Assembly: GCA_021205585.1 (NCBI GenBank)
Contig: JAJPXI010000198.1
Span: 8,226-38,756 of the forward strand
From: Oscillospiraceae bacterium
GTDB lineage: Bacteria; Bacillota; Clostridia; Oscillospirales; Oscillospiraceae
Direction of reading: 5' to 3'
DNA length: 30,531 bases
The translations under genes and the position numbers were made by a program. The notes under the pieces are model-generated. The model made no database searches. It saw nothing but the letters and a program-made list of their open reading frames with translations, and had not been told where the DNA came from. Below, one piece after another: positions 15,570 to 22,017 of this stretch (the first letter of the stretch is position 1; every line of letters begins with the position of its first letter).

Positions 15570-16838
15570 TTAAACCCCCCGCGGCCGCCGCCTTGCGCTG
15601 ACCACCTGGCGGCCCAAAATGGTGCTGACAAAGTACCGGCACGCGTCGGCCCCGTGGTCATTGACCTTCACCGGCTTGTCCTCGCCCCGCTGTCCGGCCT
15701 TCTCGTCCCAGACGTAGGACTGCATCTCATCCAGCGTGCGTTCACAGGAGCAGTGGAACACCAGTTCCCCGGCGCCCAGTCTGCGGGCGACCTCCCGGAT
15801 GCCGTCCAGCACGTCGTTGTCCGCCTTCTGCACCGCCCAGCCCCGCTGCCGCAGCTGGGCAATGAAGCTGGCCGCCGACGGGTCCACCACCACAGCCCGG
15901 GGGGATTCCTCCCCCAGCCACACTTGCAGATCGTCTGCAAACTCGCTGTCCGTCTTCTGCCGGCGCTTTTCCCGGCCGGAATAGTAATACTCCCGGATGC
16001 AGAACCACCGCTCGCCGCCCCGCTCCCGCCCCCACAGGAGAAACACCGTGGGGTTCTGGGTGCCGTAGTCCACCGACACATAGCGGTCTTCGGCCAGCTC
16101 CGGCAGGGTCTTGCAGACGTTCTTCTCCGGGTCAAACATATCGTAAACCCGCCCCTCCGCCGCCACCCACAGGCCCAGGATATAGCGGTCCCGGAACACC
16201 CCTGTATAGTTGGTCTCCGCCTCGGCGATGGCCTCCGGCGTCAGGATTGGGTTGTCCTCCATCCGAAAGTGCAGGTGCAGCGCGCTGTGGTCCTCCGGCC
16301 GCTGGACCCACTCCAGGTAGAACCAGTGCCGGTTTCCCTCCGGGTTGCAGTTAAACCAGAGCTTGGCCGCCGGTTCACTGAGGGTTCTGGCAATGGCCTG
16401 TTCCACGAAGGACCGGGGCATCAGCGCCACCTCGTCGAACAGCACCCCGCACAGGGTAATCCCCTGAATCAGCGTGTAGCTGCTCTCGTCCTTTCCCCCG
16501 AAGATGTAAAACCGGTTTTCCCGCTCCTGCCCCCGCACGATCAGCATATGGTCCGCCCGGCGGTAAAACAGGGTGTAACAGGCCGCCAGATCCGCCTGAT
16601 CCAAGGCCGGACGGACGATGTTCCGCTCGGCGCTGGCCACCGTTTTGCCGCAGATGCCAAAATTCTGCCCGTTGTAATTCCGCATGGCCCACAGGATAAA
16701 GGCCACCAGCATACACACGGTTTTGCCGCTTCTAACCGCTCCATCGCAGATGATGGCCTTGTATTTGTCCCGTGTGGAGGGCATAAACGCCCATTTCAGA
16801 ATCATCTGCTGCTTCGGCGACAGTGTGGACAGGGTCAT
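15570..16838 (-). CDS. terL: Terminase large subunit
   Basis: A 422-residue PBSX/SPP1-type terminase. The ATPase has Walker A CDGAVRSGKT (Lys39) and Walker B GVLFDE (Asp135, Glu136). A coupling-type motif FNCNPEG follows at about 162-168. The RNase H-like nuclease has acidic residues in VDYGTQNP (Asp257), VVVDPSAAS (Asp319) and NDHGADACRY (Asp394/Asp398). It cuts and pumps DNA into the procapsid through the portal. Its ATG overlaps the terS stop, with GGAGGAG upstream. All expected catalytic residues are present. Confidence 0.96.
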   Translation of the reverse strand: MTLSTLSPKQQMILKWAFMPSTRDKYKAIICDGAVRSGKTVCMLVAFILWAMRNYNGQNFGICGKTVASAERNIVRPALDQADLAACYTLFYRRADHMLIVRGQERENRFYIFGGKDESSYTLIQGITLCGVLFDEVALMPRSFVEQAIARTLSEPAAKLWFNCNPEGNRHWFYLEWVQRPEDHSALHLHFRMEDNPILTPEAIAEAETNYTGVFRDRYILGLWVAAEGRVYDMFDPEKNVCKTLPELAEDRYVSVDYGTQNPTVFLLWGRERGGERWFCIREYYYSGREKRRQKTDSEFADDLQVWLGEESPRAVVVDPSAASFIAQLRQRGWAVQKADNDVLDGIREVARRLGAGELVFHCSCERTLDEMQSYVWDEKAGQRGEDKPVKVNDHGADACRYFVSTILGRQVVSARRRPRGV

Positions 16839-17206
16839 GGCTCCTCCTTCTCCAGGGCTTCAAACAGCTTGGATGCGGCGGCCTGCTGGGCCGCCGAGGC
16901 CTCCCGCTCCGGCTTTTCTCTCCACTTATCCGGGCGGCGGTTCTTCAGCCAGAAAATCTGCGCGGTCACATTTCCGCTCCTGGCCGCCTTCAGCAATTCG
17001 TTCTCTACTTCAAAGTCTACGACCTCTTTCCCTTTTTTTAAGGCCTGCGAAATCTGCGGATGCTTCTCCTGCCACTCATACAGCGTGCGCACGCTACAGC
17101 CGCACTTTCTGGCGATCTGTTCATCCGTCAGGCCCTCTCTGGCCCAGCCCTCCAGCAGCAACAGGCCCTCCGGCTCCAGCCATTTTTGATATTTGCCTTT
17201 TGCCAC
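16835..17206 (-). CDS. terS: Terminase small subunit
   Basis: A 123-residue protein with an N-terminal helix-turn-helix (GLTDEQIARKCGCSVRTLYEWQ) followed by a helical oligomerisation region and a charged C-terminus (NRRPDKWREKPERE), the pattern of phage small terminases that recognise pac or cos. I take GTG 17206 as start because AGGCGGTGA precedes it at 7 nt; an upstream GTG at 17254 has no ribosome site. It is coupled to terL by ATGA. As the first late gene, it should be driven by a promoter further right. Confidence 0.9.
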   Translation of the reverse strand: MAKGKYQKWLEPEGLLLLEGWAREGLTDEQIARKCGCSVRTLYEWQEKHPQISQALKKGKEVVDFEVENELLKAARSGNVTAQIFWLKNRRPDKWREKPEREASAAQQAAASKLFEALEKEEP

Positions 17207-17284
17207 AATGGGCTCACCGCCTTTCAGGCATAAAAAATCCGCCAGACGAACCACTGACGGAAAATAAATTTTTGCGATTTTTTC

Positions 17285-17313
17285 TTGACGTGGGTATATA
17301 CCTATGATATAAT
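17285..17313 (+). promoter_or_regulatory. Consensus promoter with palindrome in the spacer
   Basis: TTGACG and TATAAT are separated by exactly 17 bp. The spacer holds the perfect 10-bp palindrome GGTATATACC at 17293-17302, a likely operator. It drives the plus-strand small-gene pair against the late operon direction. Confidence 0.8.
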
Positions 17314-17337
17314 AATACCAGAAAGGGGGCGATGTAA

Positions 17338-17484
17338 ATGCCGACTGAAAACGAACGCAAGGACGTACAAAAAGCCATGGCGTATGACTTGCTCCGAATC
17401 TTTAAGCAAGACCCGGACAAGACTTATACCGCCGCCGAGTTGGAAGCTCTGATTGATGCATATATCACAGGTTCCCAGCAATAA
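17338..17484 (+). CDS. Small hypothetical protein, 48 residues
   Basis: ATG 17338 follows AAAGGGGG at 8-nt spacing, 25 nt downstream of a consensus promoter. The 48-residue product (MPTENERKDVQKAMAYDLLR...) is helical and ends TAAELEALIDAYITGSQQ. No family recognised. It is first in a two-gene plus-strand cassette wedged between the terminase and the late regulator, a position typical for morons transcribed from the prophage. A very stable hairpin follows. Confidence 0.6.
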   Translation: MPTENERKDVQKAMAYDLLRIFKQDPDKTYTAAELEALIDAYITGSQQ

Positions 17485-17722
17485 CCACCGCGGGGCCGGG
17501 AAACCGGCCCCGCATTTGGAGGAGGCGATACAAATTAGCGAAAGAAAAGAAACGCCGCAAGACCGCTATCACAAAGCCCACACCAGGCTTTTGACCATTC
17601 GTTTGGTCGAAACCACCGAACAGGATATTATCCAGCGGTTGACCAGTGTTCCCAGCAAAGCCGGATATATTAAATCTCTGATTCGTGCCGACATTGACTC
17701 CGGTATGGCGGAGAATCAGTAA
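17456..17722 (+). CDS. Small DNA-binding-like protein (ribbon-helix-helix type suspected), start uncertain
   Basis: The conserved-looking part reads TRLLTIRLVETTEQDIIQRL and SKAGYIKSLIRADI, like small Arc/MetJ-type proteins with a beta strand then helices ending in YIK-LI. The farthest ATG, 17456, lies inside the preceding gene without a ribosome site, and the intervening codons would be translated through a 10-bp hairpin. The only good ribosome site, GGAGGAGG at 17518-17525, points to an ATT codon at 17534, giving 62 residues. A plausible role is autoregulation at the palindrome in the promoter; this is inference. Confidence 0.6.
   Translation: MHISQVPSNNHRGAGKPAPHLEEAIQISERKETPQDRYHKAHTRLLTIRLVETTEQDIIQRLTSVPSKAGYIKSLIRADIDSGMAENQ
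17490..17513 (+). promoter_or_regulatory. Very stable hairpin between the two small genes
   Basis: GCGGGGCCGG and CCGGCCCCGC form a perfect 10-bp GC stem closed by a GAAA loop. There is no T-run, so it is probably an mRNA stability or translation element placed just before a GGAGGAGG ribosome site. Confidence 0.7.
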
Positions 17723-17747
17723 CAATCCAATTTACCATTTGCGTTAA

Positions 17748-17785
17748 ACAAGCCCTGGGAGCCTCCGAGGGCTTGTCCCATTTTT
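17748..17785 (+). terminator. Terminator of the small-gene cassette
   Basis: ACAAGCCCT and AGGGCTTGT pair in a 9-bp stem, followed within 5 nt by TTTTT. It lies 26 nt after the second small gene. Confidence 0.65.
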
Positions 17786-17832
17786 CCGCAATAAAAAGGA
17801 CACAGGATTTTTCCTGTTCTTCCGATGATAGC

Positions 17833-17864
17833 ATTATACCACAAAAAAATGTGCTAAAATGTGC
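17833..17864 (-). promoter_or_regulatory. Candidate late promoter with activator repeats
   Basis: On the minus strand an extended -10, TGGTATAAT, lies at 17833-17841 without a -35 match. Where the -35 should be are two direct copies of GCACATTTT ten base pairs apart (17846-17864). This is the layout expected for an activator-dependent promoter, and the late regulator gene lies just upstream. Transcription would cross the plus-strand cassette antisense before reaching terS. Confidence 0.5.
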
Positions 17865-17889
17865 GAACATATATTGGCAATTTCCCCGC

Positions 17890-18312
17890 TCACGGCTCAT
17901 ACTGCCGCTGAAACGCCGCCAGCGCCCAGCCGTGGAGGTGGCGCACATAGGTGTAAGAATACTGCATTTGCCGCGCGATTTTGTCCAGCTTGTCCCCCGC
18001 CACATACCGCTGATACAAAATCTGCGAAAAGGCGGGGCTGTCCATCCCCTGAATCTGCCGCACAATGCAGTCCCGCAGCTCCATGGCCCGGGCGATCTCC
18101 TCCTGCAATGTGTCCGACAGCTCCATGCAGCGCACCACCCGCTCCTCCATCTGTCGCCCCTCCCCGCTGGAGCGCACCGGGACGCTGTCATATCCCGCCG
18201 CCCGGATGCCGGAAACCGACTGCTGCAGCGCGGCCAGCTCCCAGCGCTTTTGCTCAATCGTCCGCTCCAGGCGGCGATAGGACTGTAAATACTCCTTTGC
18301 GCCGACCTTCAT
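17890..18312 (-). CDS. Late transcription regulator, ArpU / DUF1492-like
   Basis: A 140-residue protein: an N-terminal coiled coil (EYLQSYRRLERTIEQKRWELAAL), then a sigma-70 region-4-like helix-turn-helix at about 95-130 (QILYQRYVAGDKLDKIARQM, YSYTYVRHLHGWALAAFQ). Such DUF1492/ArpU proteins sit just upstream of terminase genes and switch on late transcription. AGGAGGTGG precedes ATG 18312. Downstream lies a weak -35 promoter with direct repeats that could be its target. Assignment is from family pattern and location. Confidence 0.78.
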   Translation of the reverse strand: MKVGAKEYLQSYRRLERTIEQKRWELAALQQSVSGIRAAGYDSVPVRSSGEGRQMEERVVRCMELSDTLQEEIARAMELRDCIVRQIQGMDSPAFSQILYQRYVAGDKLDKIARQMQYSYTYVRHLHGWALAAFQRQYEP

Positions 18313-18349
18313 CCCGCTCCACCTCCTTCTGAAGGGCGTATTTCACCTG

Positions 18350-18378
18350 TTGGCAAATATAATTATATGTGTTATAAT
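18350..18378 (+). promoter_or_regulatory. Promoter of the hicA-remnant/hicB unit with palindromic operator
   Basis: TTGGCA and TATAAT are 17 bp apart. The spacer holds the perfect 12-bp palindrome ATATAATTATAT (18357-18368), a likely site for the ribbon-helix-helix domain of HicB. Confidence 0.75.
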
Positions 18379-18406
18379 CGTGTGCGTCAGGAGGGATACC
18401 CGTGAA

Positions 18407-18481
18407 GTGAAACATCCTGACAAAGACATCCCCCCAAAAACACTAAAAAGCATTGAACGGCAATCAGGGCTGACTTTTTAG
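18407..18481 (+). pseudogene. hicA: Truncated HicA toxin remnant
   Basis: The frame from GTG 18407 to TAG 18481 encodes VKHPDKDIPPKTLKSIERQ then SGLTF, which matches the C-terminal half of HicA (the HPxKDIPxxTLxxIxxQAGL pattern). The N-terminal half with the catalytic His of the GSHH motif is absent; the promoter sits where it should be. An AGGAGG at 18389-18395 is partly buried in the GTCAGGA/TCCTGAC inverted repeat (18386-18421), and the nearest start after it, GTG 18402, stops after two codons. The remnant should have no RNase activity. Confidence 0.7.
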
Positions 18482-18509
18482 CTCAACCGCTCCAAAGGAG
18501 GAACCTGCT

Positions 18510-18914
18510 GTGAAAAAAGTGGACCGCTATTTTTACCCCGCCGTCTTCACCTATGAGCCGGATCAGGAGATTGCAGTCGTATTTCCGGACTTAGATGTGG
18601 CCACCAGCGGAGAAACCGACACAAACGCCCTGCTCTCCGCTCGTGAATTGCTGGGCTGCGTCCTGTTCGGTCTGGAGGAAGATGGTGAAGAAATCCCCGC
18701 TCCCTCTCAATTATCTGAGCTTAAAACAGAGCCCAATGAAAAAGCTGTGCTGGTTGATGTCTATATGCCCTCTGTGCGGATGGCGCAGGTCAACAAATCT
18801 GTCAGCCGCACCGTCACCCTGCCCGCCTGGCTCAACGCCGCCGCGCTGGAGCGCAACATCAACTTTTCTCAACTGCTGCAAGACGCACTGAAACAGCAGC
18901 TGCACTTTTCCTGA
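18510..18914 (+). CDS. hicB: HicB-family antitoxin, orphan
   Basis: A 134-residue HicB. The N-terminal RNase H-like fold reads FYPAVFTYEPDQEIAVVFPD, then LDVATSGETDTNALLSAREL. The C-terminal DNA-binding part reads SVSRTVTLPAWLNAAALERN and ends in a helix for ribbon-helix-helix binding. GTG 18510 follows AAAGGAGGAACCTGCT. HicB normally neutralises the mRNA interferase HicA and represses its own promoter. Here hicA is cut to its last 24 codons, so this may be a stand-alone repressor or an immunity gene against related HicA toxins. A strong terminator follows. Confidence 0.85.
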   Translation: MKKVDRYFYPAVFTYEPDQEIAVVFPDLDVATSGETDTNALLSARELLGCVLFGLEEDGEEIPAPSQLSELKTEPNEKAVLVDVYMPSVRMAQVNKSVSRTVTLPAWLNAAALERNINFSQLLQDALKQQLHFS

Positions 18915-18926
18915 CCGATTTGTGAA

Positions 18927-18960
18927 CAGGCCCCTCGATGAATCGCCATCGAGGGGCCTG
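18927..18960 (+). terminator. Terminator after hicB
   Basis: CAGGCCCCTCGATG and CATCGAGGGGCCTG form a perfect 14-bp stem with a 6-nt loop. The trailing T-run is short (TTT), but the stem is very stable and would act in both directions. Confidence 0.7.
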
Positions 18961-19199
18961 TTTGGTTCCGGCGGGCGGCTCATGCGCCGCCGACGGAAGA
19001 AGGGAGCATAAGTGGGCCCTCCCGTCTCGGACACCGGCATGGAGGCAACCAGAATTGCACTGGGGACGCTGCCGCGCTGCCCCTTTTACGCCCGGGGCAT
19101 ATGGAGGTTAGGAAGAAGAGTCAGAGCAAATAGAAACTGCACCCGCTCAAACCCGGCATTTTTATTATAGCGCAGGATTTGGGCGCTTGTGGCTCATCT
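18961..19199. other. Gene-poor stretch between hicB and the early operon end
   Basis: No gene is supported here. A plus-strand frame of 43 codons begins at ATG 19039 without a ribosome site, and a minus-strand frame from 19040 runs into hicB antisense. On the minus strand TATAAT occurs near 19165 with no good -35. The stretch contains several short GC-rich inverted repeats. It may hold a small RNA ending at the hicB hairpin, but nothing decisive is visible. Confidence 0.4.
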
Positions 19200-19526
19200 T
19201 TACTGCCCGCGCAAGCCCAAATTGCGGGCCACCAGCAGGAGAAACCCCTCCTGAATGCGCTTTGCGTGGCCGTAGCTGTACCCCACCGCATCCGCCGCGC
19301 CTTGCAGCGTGTGGCTGCCCTTGAAGTACACCATCTCGATGATCTCCAGCGTCACCGCCCCGTCCCGGTCCTGCTCCTTGGCATTGATGGCCTTCCGCAC
19401 GGCCTCATACTCCCGCAGATCATCCCGCTGCAGTGCGCCGCCGGTCTGTATCACCCCACAGTGCTCCGGGTAGATCCGCAGCACCGCCTTCACATACCCC
19501 CACCAACGGTATCTCTTCCTGCTCAT
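19200..19526 (-). CDS. Phage regulator-like protein with C-terminal helix-turn-helix
   Basis: A 108-residue protein starting MSRKRYRWWGYVKAVLRIYP, with a C-terminal helix-turn-helix (HTLQGAADAVGYSYGHAKRI). The pattern (RYRWWGYVK, later VYFKGSHTLQGAA) is that of small sigma-like / RinA-type regulators encoded at the end of early operons in Clostridial phages. It would act in early-to-late switching together with the DUF1492-like protein. The family name is a judgement from layout. AAGGGAG lies upstream of the ATG at 19526. Confidence 0.65.
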   Translation of the reverse strand: MSRKRYRWWGYVKAVLRIYPEHCGVIQTGGALQRDDLREYEAVRKAINAKEQDRDGAVTLEIIEMVYFKGSHTLQGAADAVGYSYGHAKRIQEGFLLLVARNLGLRGQ

Positions 19527-19547
19527 CGTGCGTTTTCTCCCTTGCCC

Positions 19548-19727
19548 CTAAATTTTCAGCCTGCGCAGCCCGTCCCCGCACAGGGTCAATCCGTTCCTGG
19601 CCAGCAGCTCCCGCCGGCGGTCCCGCTCGGCCTGCTCCCCGCCGCAAAGGGCGCACTCCCTGGGCCAGCCGCAAATGCCGGTATGCTCCTTTCCCAGGGT
19701 GCAGATCGGTTCAAGTTGCACTCTCAT
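19548..19727 (-). CDS. Small Cys-containing protein, 59 residues
   Basis: ATG 19727 overlaps the previous stop as ATGA and is preceded by AAGGAGG. The product (MRVQLEPICTLGKEHTGICG, then WPRECALCGGEQAERDRRRE) has Cys at 9, 19, 25 and 28, which could bind zinc. The rest is Arg/Glu-rich and helical. Function unknown; it belongs to the cluster of short early genes next to the rep gene. Confidence 0.6.
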   Translation of the reverse strand: MRVQLEPICTLGKEHTGICGWPRECALCGGEQAERDRRRELLARNGLTLCGDGLRRLKI

Positions 19728-19873
19728 ATGTCCTCCTTCACAGCGGGGAACCCCCACCGCTGTTTCCATTGGGCCGTGTCGGCCCGCATCTGCTGGCCGG
19801 GCCAGCGCTTGACGGCATAGGCCGCCCAGTCCATCACCGCCTGCTGCTCCGTGGTTTCGTTCGCTTTTTCCAC
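19724..19873 (-). CDS. Small protein, 49 residues, GTG start
   Basis: GTG 19873 lies 8 nt after GGAAGGAG and inside the 3' end of the rep gene in another frame. The 49 residues (VEKANETTEQQAVMDWAAYA...) contain WKQRWGFP near the end. Its stop overlaps the next ATG. The tight coupling on both sides supports it as a real gene, but no family is recognised. Confidence 0.5.
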   Translation of the reverse strand: MEKANETTEQQAVMDWAAYAVKRWPGQQMRADTAQWKQRWGFPAVKEDI

Positions 19874-20676
19874 TGCTCCATCTCCTTCCTGCGCATTTCA
19901 AGATACCAGCTTGTCCGCGCCGTCTCCGGGTTGAACAGCTTTTCGATGCTGTAAATATGCCACTGGGGGTACTGCTTGGCCCAGAAGGTTCGCACCGCCT
20001 CGCAGTCCTCCGGCAGCTTGGCCAGTTTCTCCATCTGCCGGGGGGAGTAGCGGCTGTCATTGGGTCGGCCCCGCCAGGGCTTGGCCAGGTTGTTGGACTG
20101 GATCCACCGGCGGCAGCCCTTGGGCCGCTGATCGCTGTGGCGGCGCTTGTCCTCGGTGTCCCCCGCCATATAGGCGGCCTTGCAGTTCAATCCGTCCTCG
20201 AAATACTCCGGGTGCAGCGCGTCCGTCCGGATCAGCCCCAGCTTCCAAAGGCCCTTGACCTGCTCCTCCGGCAGGCCGCCGTTGATGATCATGTGGATGT
20301 GCAGCCGTTTGGAGCGCACGCCCCGCTCGATAACCGCCACATATTTCAGCGGCTCCAGCCCCGCCTTGACCCTGGCCCGGCGCAGGCGGCGGATGTAATT
20401 GCGCAGCTGCCGCATGGCCTCCTCATAGCTCTCCGGCTCCTGGACGAAGGTGGGGTCCACCGCCAGATCCCCCGCTCCAAAATTGGTCTTGACCAGCTGG
20501 CGGAAATACCGCTTGCTGTTCCGGTCGTTCAAATCCTTTTGAGCCGGAGAGGACAGGGCCTCCTTCCTGGCTCGGATGGGCTTGCGCTCCCGGTCTGACA
20601 TGGGGAACACCTCTACATCCTGGTATTCCTGCCCGCAGTGGGTGCGCCGCTCCCGCATATAATTCTCCTGCTTCAT
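19834..20676 (-). CDS. HUH-type rolling-circle replication-associated protein
   Basis: A 280-residue protein with the HUH signature RLHIHMIING (His126, His128) and a candidate catalytic Tyr169 in CKAAYMAGD. A strand with KYVAVIERG precedes the motif, as in the replication-associated ORF2/G2P-like domain. Such enzymes nick one DNA strand and attach to its 5' end. The C-terminus is Lys/Arg-rich. ATG 20676 is used; ATG 20658 with AGGAG upstream is equally possible. Two overlapping hairpins lie 40-70 nt upstream of the gene and could be its nick site. It is the only clear replication initiator in the window. Confidence 0.8.
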   Translation of the reverse strand: MKQENYMRERRTHCGQEYQDVEVFPMSDRERKPIRARKEALSSPAQKDLNDRNSKRYFRQLVKTNFGAGDLAVDPTFVQEPESYEEAMRQLRNYIRRLRRARVKAGLEPLKYVAVIERGVRSKRLHIHMIINGGLPEEQVKGLWKLGLIRTDALHPEYFEDGLNCKAAYMAGDTEDKRRHSDQRPKGCRRWIQSNNLAKPWRGRPNDSRYSPRQMEKLAKLPEDCEAVRTFWAKQYPQWHIYSIEKLFNPETARTSWYLEMRRKEMEQWKKRTKPRSSRR

Positions 20677-20717
20677 CCTTGCCCTCTCTTTTTTGGCTCA
20701 CTTGTTACTACCCATTA

Positions 20718-20744
20718 CAAGCCCGCATCGGGCTTGCGCCCGAT
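20718..20744. promoter_or_regulatory. Two mutually exclusive hairpins upstream of rep
   Basis: CAAGCCCG-CAT-CGGGCTTG (20718-20736) and ATCGGGC-TTGC-GCCCGAT (20727-20744) share their middle strand. CTTGT at 20701 with ACAAG at 20717-20721 can form a further arm. Candidate rolling-circle origin or leader switch. Confidence 0.5.
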
Positions 20745-20771
20745 CCGAACTTTTAGAAATATTTAACTTTC

Positions 20772-21044
20772 CTAAAGGGCGATTTGTTCCGCTCCTCTGC
20801 TCTGCGTGACGGCGGAGACCTGGCTGTCCCCCCAGTACCGCAAATGGCGCACCGCATCCTCCCTGATGGCCGGGGCCGCAAACTCCGGCACATCGATCTC
20901 TATGGTGATGTCGATGCCCCGCTCCTGCTGGCCCACATGGACCACCTGAACCCGGCCCCACTGGCTCAGGTGCATGGCCAGATCCTCCTTAATCCCTATG
21001 GCCTGGCCCAGGGGCGCGTTTGAAAGCACGGTCAATACAACCAT
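20772..21044 (-). CDS. Hypothetical early protein, 90 residues
   Basis: The product begins MVVLTVLSNAPLGQAIGIKEDLAMHL and has an alternating strand/helix pattern (VQVVHVGQQERGIDITIEIDV) suggesting a small alpha/beta fold. ATG 21044 is preceded by GAGAGGGGC at good spacing; the open frame continues upstream into the neighbour, but that part is not expected to be translated. Similar small proteins are common in early operons of related phages. Function unknown. Confidence 0.6.
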   Translation of the reverse strand: MVVLTVLSNAPLGQAIGIKEDLAMHLSQWGRVQVVHVGQQERGIDITIEIDVPEFAAPAIREDAVRHLRYWGDSQVSAVTQSRGAEQIAL

Positions 21045-21057
21045 CTCATCGCCCCTC

Positions 21058-21252
21058 TCATTCCGTCGCTCCGGCAAAGCTCTCTCTCAAGCCGCCGTCA
21101 AACTCCACCATGTGGAATCTTCCTGCTGGATGTACATATACCACAGTGGCCCATGCTGACACGTTGCTCTTGCCCATCTCGTTCGTCGGATTTTCCAGAT
21201 TGACCGACGCTGAAACGCGCTGCACCCGCTGGCCTATTGTGACCCGGTTCAT
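21058..21252 (-). CDS. Small SH3/KOW-like protein, 64 residues
   Basis: ATG 21252 follows GAGGAGGGC and overlaps the upstream stop as ATGA. The product (MNRVTIGQRVQRVSASVNLE...WATVVYVHPAGRFHMVEFDG) has the five-strand pattern of a small SH3 or KOW-type beta barrel: a TIGQRV start and VVYVHPxGRFHxVEF. It probably binds nucleic acid or protein. Function in the phage is unknown. Confidence 0.62.
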   Translation of the reverse strand: MNRVTIGQRVQRVSASVNLENPTNEMGKSNVSAWATVVYVHPAGRFHMVEFDGGLRESFAGATE

Positions 21253-21392
21253 GATTTGCCCTCCTCTCTCATTGGCACATACCACCCGCAGCCCCACTGC
21301 ATTTTGCCGCACATCTGGCACTTGCAGCGGGGTTTCTTGCCTTTGCAGCGGTGCATCCCGGACTTCTGCCCGCAGGCTTTGCATAATGTCAT
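21249..21392 (-). CDS. Cys-rich zinc-ribbon-like protein, 47 residues
   Basis: Starting at ATG 21392 (AGGAGAGATGAGG upstream) the product reads MTLCKACGQKSGMHRCKGKK then PRCKCQMCGKMQWGCGWY. Cys pairs at 4/7 and at 22-27 plus Cys15 and Cys34 suggest one or two zinc sites. An in-frame ATG at about 21473 would add 27 residues but has a poor ribosome site. It is coupled to the next gene by ATGA. Function unknown. Confidence 0.58.
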   Translation of the reverse strand: MTLCKACGQKSGMHRCKGKKPRCKCQMCGKMQWGCGWYVPMREEGKS

Positions 21393-21465
21393 GTCCTCAT
21401 CTCTCCTGATTCCCATATGGCTTGCTTTCGTAGCCTTCGCACTGATATATCGGGTGCCTTTCCCT

Positions 21466-22017
21466 TTAACCATAGCAAAAAATGTGCCCCCCAATCTGGC
21501 CCCACACGCTGCTGTTTTCGCCATCGCGGGAAAAGTACACTACATTGGTGGGCAGCACCCGCTCCCCCTCCAGCGCCCCCAGCAGGGCGGCGTACTGCTC
21601 CGGCCCAGGGTCTGCCGTGTCCAGCAGGGCCACGCTCGCAAATTGGCCCTCCTGGAAGATGATTTCCTGCACCGTGTCCGGGAAGGAATCACTCAGCAGC
21701 CGGTTAAAAATCACCTCTGCGATTGCCTGCTGCCCCTGGGCGCTCTCGCCCCTGGCCTCCAGGTACACAATGGCGGCGATTAAATCCGCGTCCTCCTGGG
21801 CCAGCCCGCAGTCGCCCTCCAGGGGCTCCAGCAGGGCCTCGATGATTGCTGCCTGATGGTCGGGTAAGCCCTCCCGTTCCACCGCCGCCGCCACCGTCTG
21901 GAGCGGGCGGGTGTTGCTTCTGGCCTTTGCCCCCTGCTGGCCCACCTTTGCAGCGGCGATCACTATAGCGCAGACAAACAGCAGGGCGGCGATGTACGCA
22001 GCTATTCGTCGTCCCAT
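21466..22017 (-). CDS. SleB-like cell wall hydrolase with N-terminal membrane anchor
   Basis: A 183-residue protein. Residues 4-23 (RIAAYIAALLFVCAIVIAAA) form a signal anchor. The rest is a SleB / Hydrolase_2 domain with LIAAIVYLEARGESAQGQQA (catalytic Glu87), then IAEVIFNRL, YFSRDG and GHIFCYG at the end. Members are muramidase or lytic transglycosylase-type enzymes acting on peptidoglycan outside the membrane. It is encoded in the early operon, far from where a lysis module would lie. Its start overlaps the small membrane protein gene by 16 nt. Confidence 0.82.
   Translation of the reverse strand: MGRRIAAYIAALLFVCAIVIAAAKVGQQGAKARSNTRPLQTVAAAVEREGLPDHQAAIIEALLEPLEGDCGLAQEDADLIAAIVYLEARGESAQGQQAIAEVIFNRLLSDSFPDTVQEIIFQEGQFASVALLDTADPGPEQYAALLGALEGERVLPTNVVYFSRDGENSSVWGQIGGHIFCYG

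Noticed and set aside
15654..17189. Plus-strand frame of about 511 codons opposite terL
   Set aside because: Mirror of GC-rich third positions of terL and terS; no ribosome site and no recognisable motif.
18711..19040. Minus-strand frame of 109 codons ending opposite hicB
   Set aside because: No ribosome site, crosses a 14-bp terminator hairpin and is mostly antisense to hicB. The first 35 codons lie in a gene-poor stretch, but I see no support for translation.
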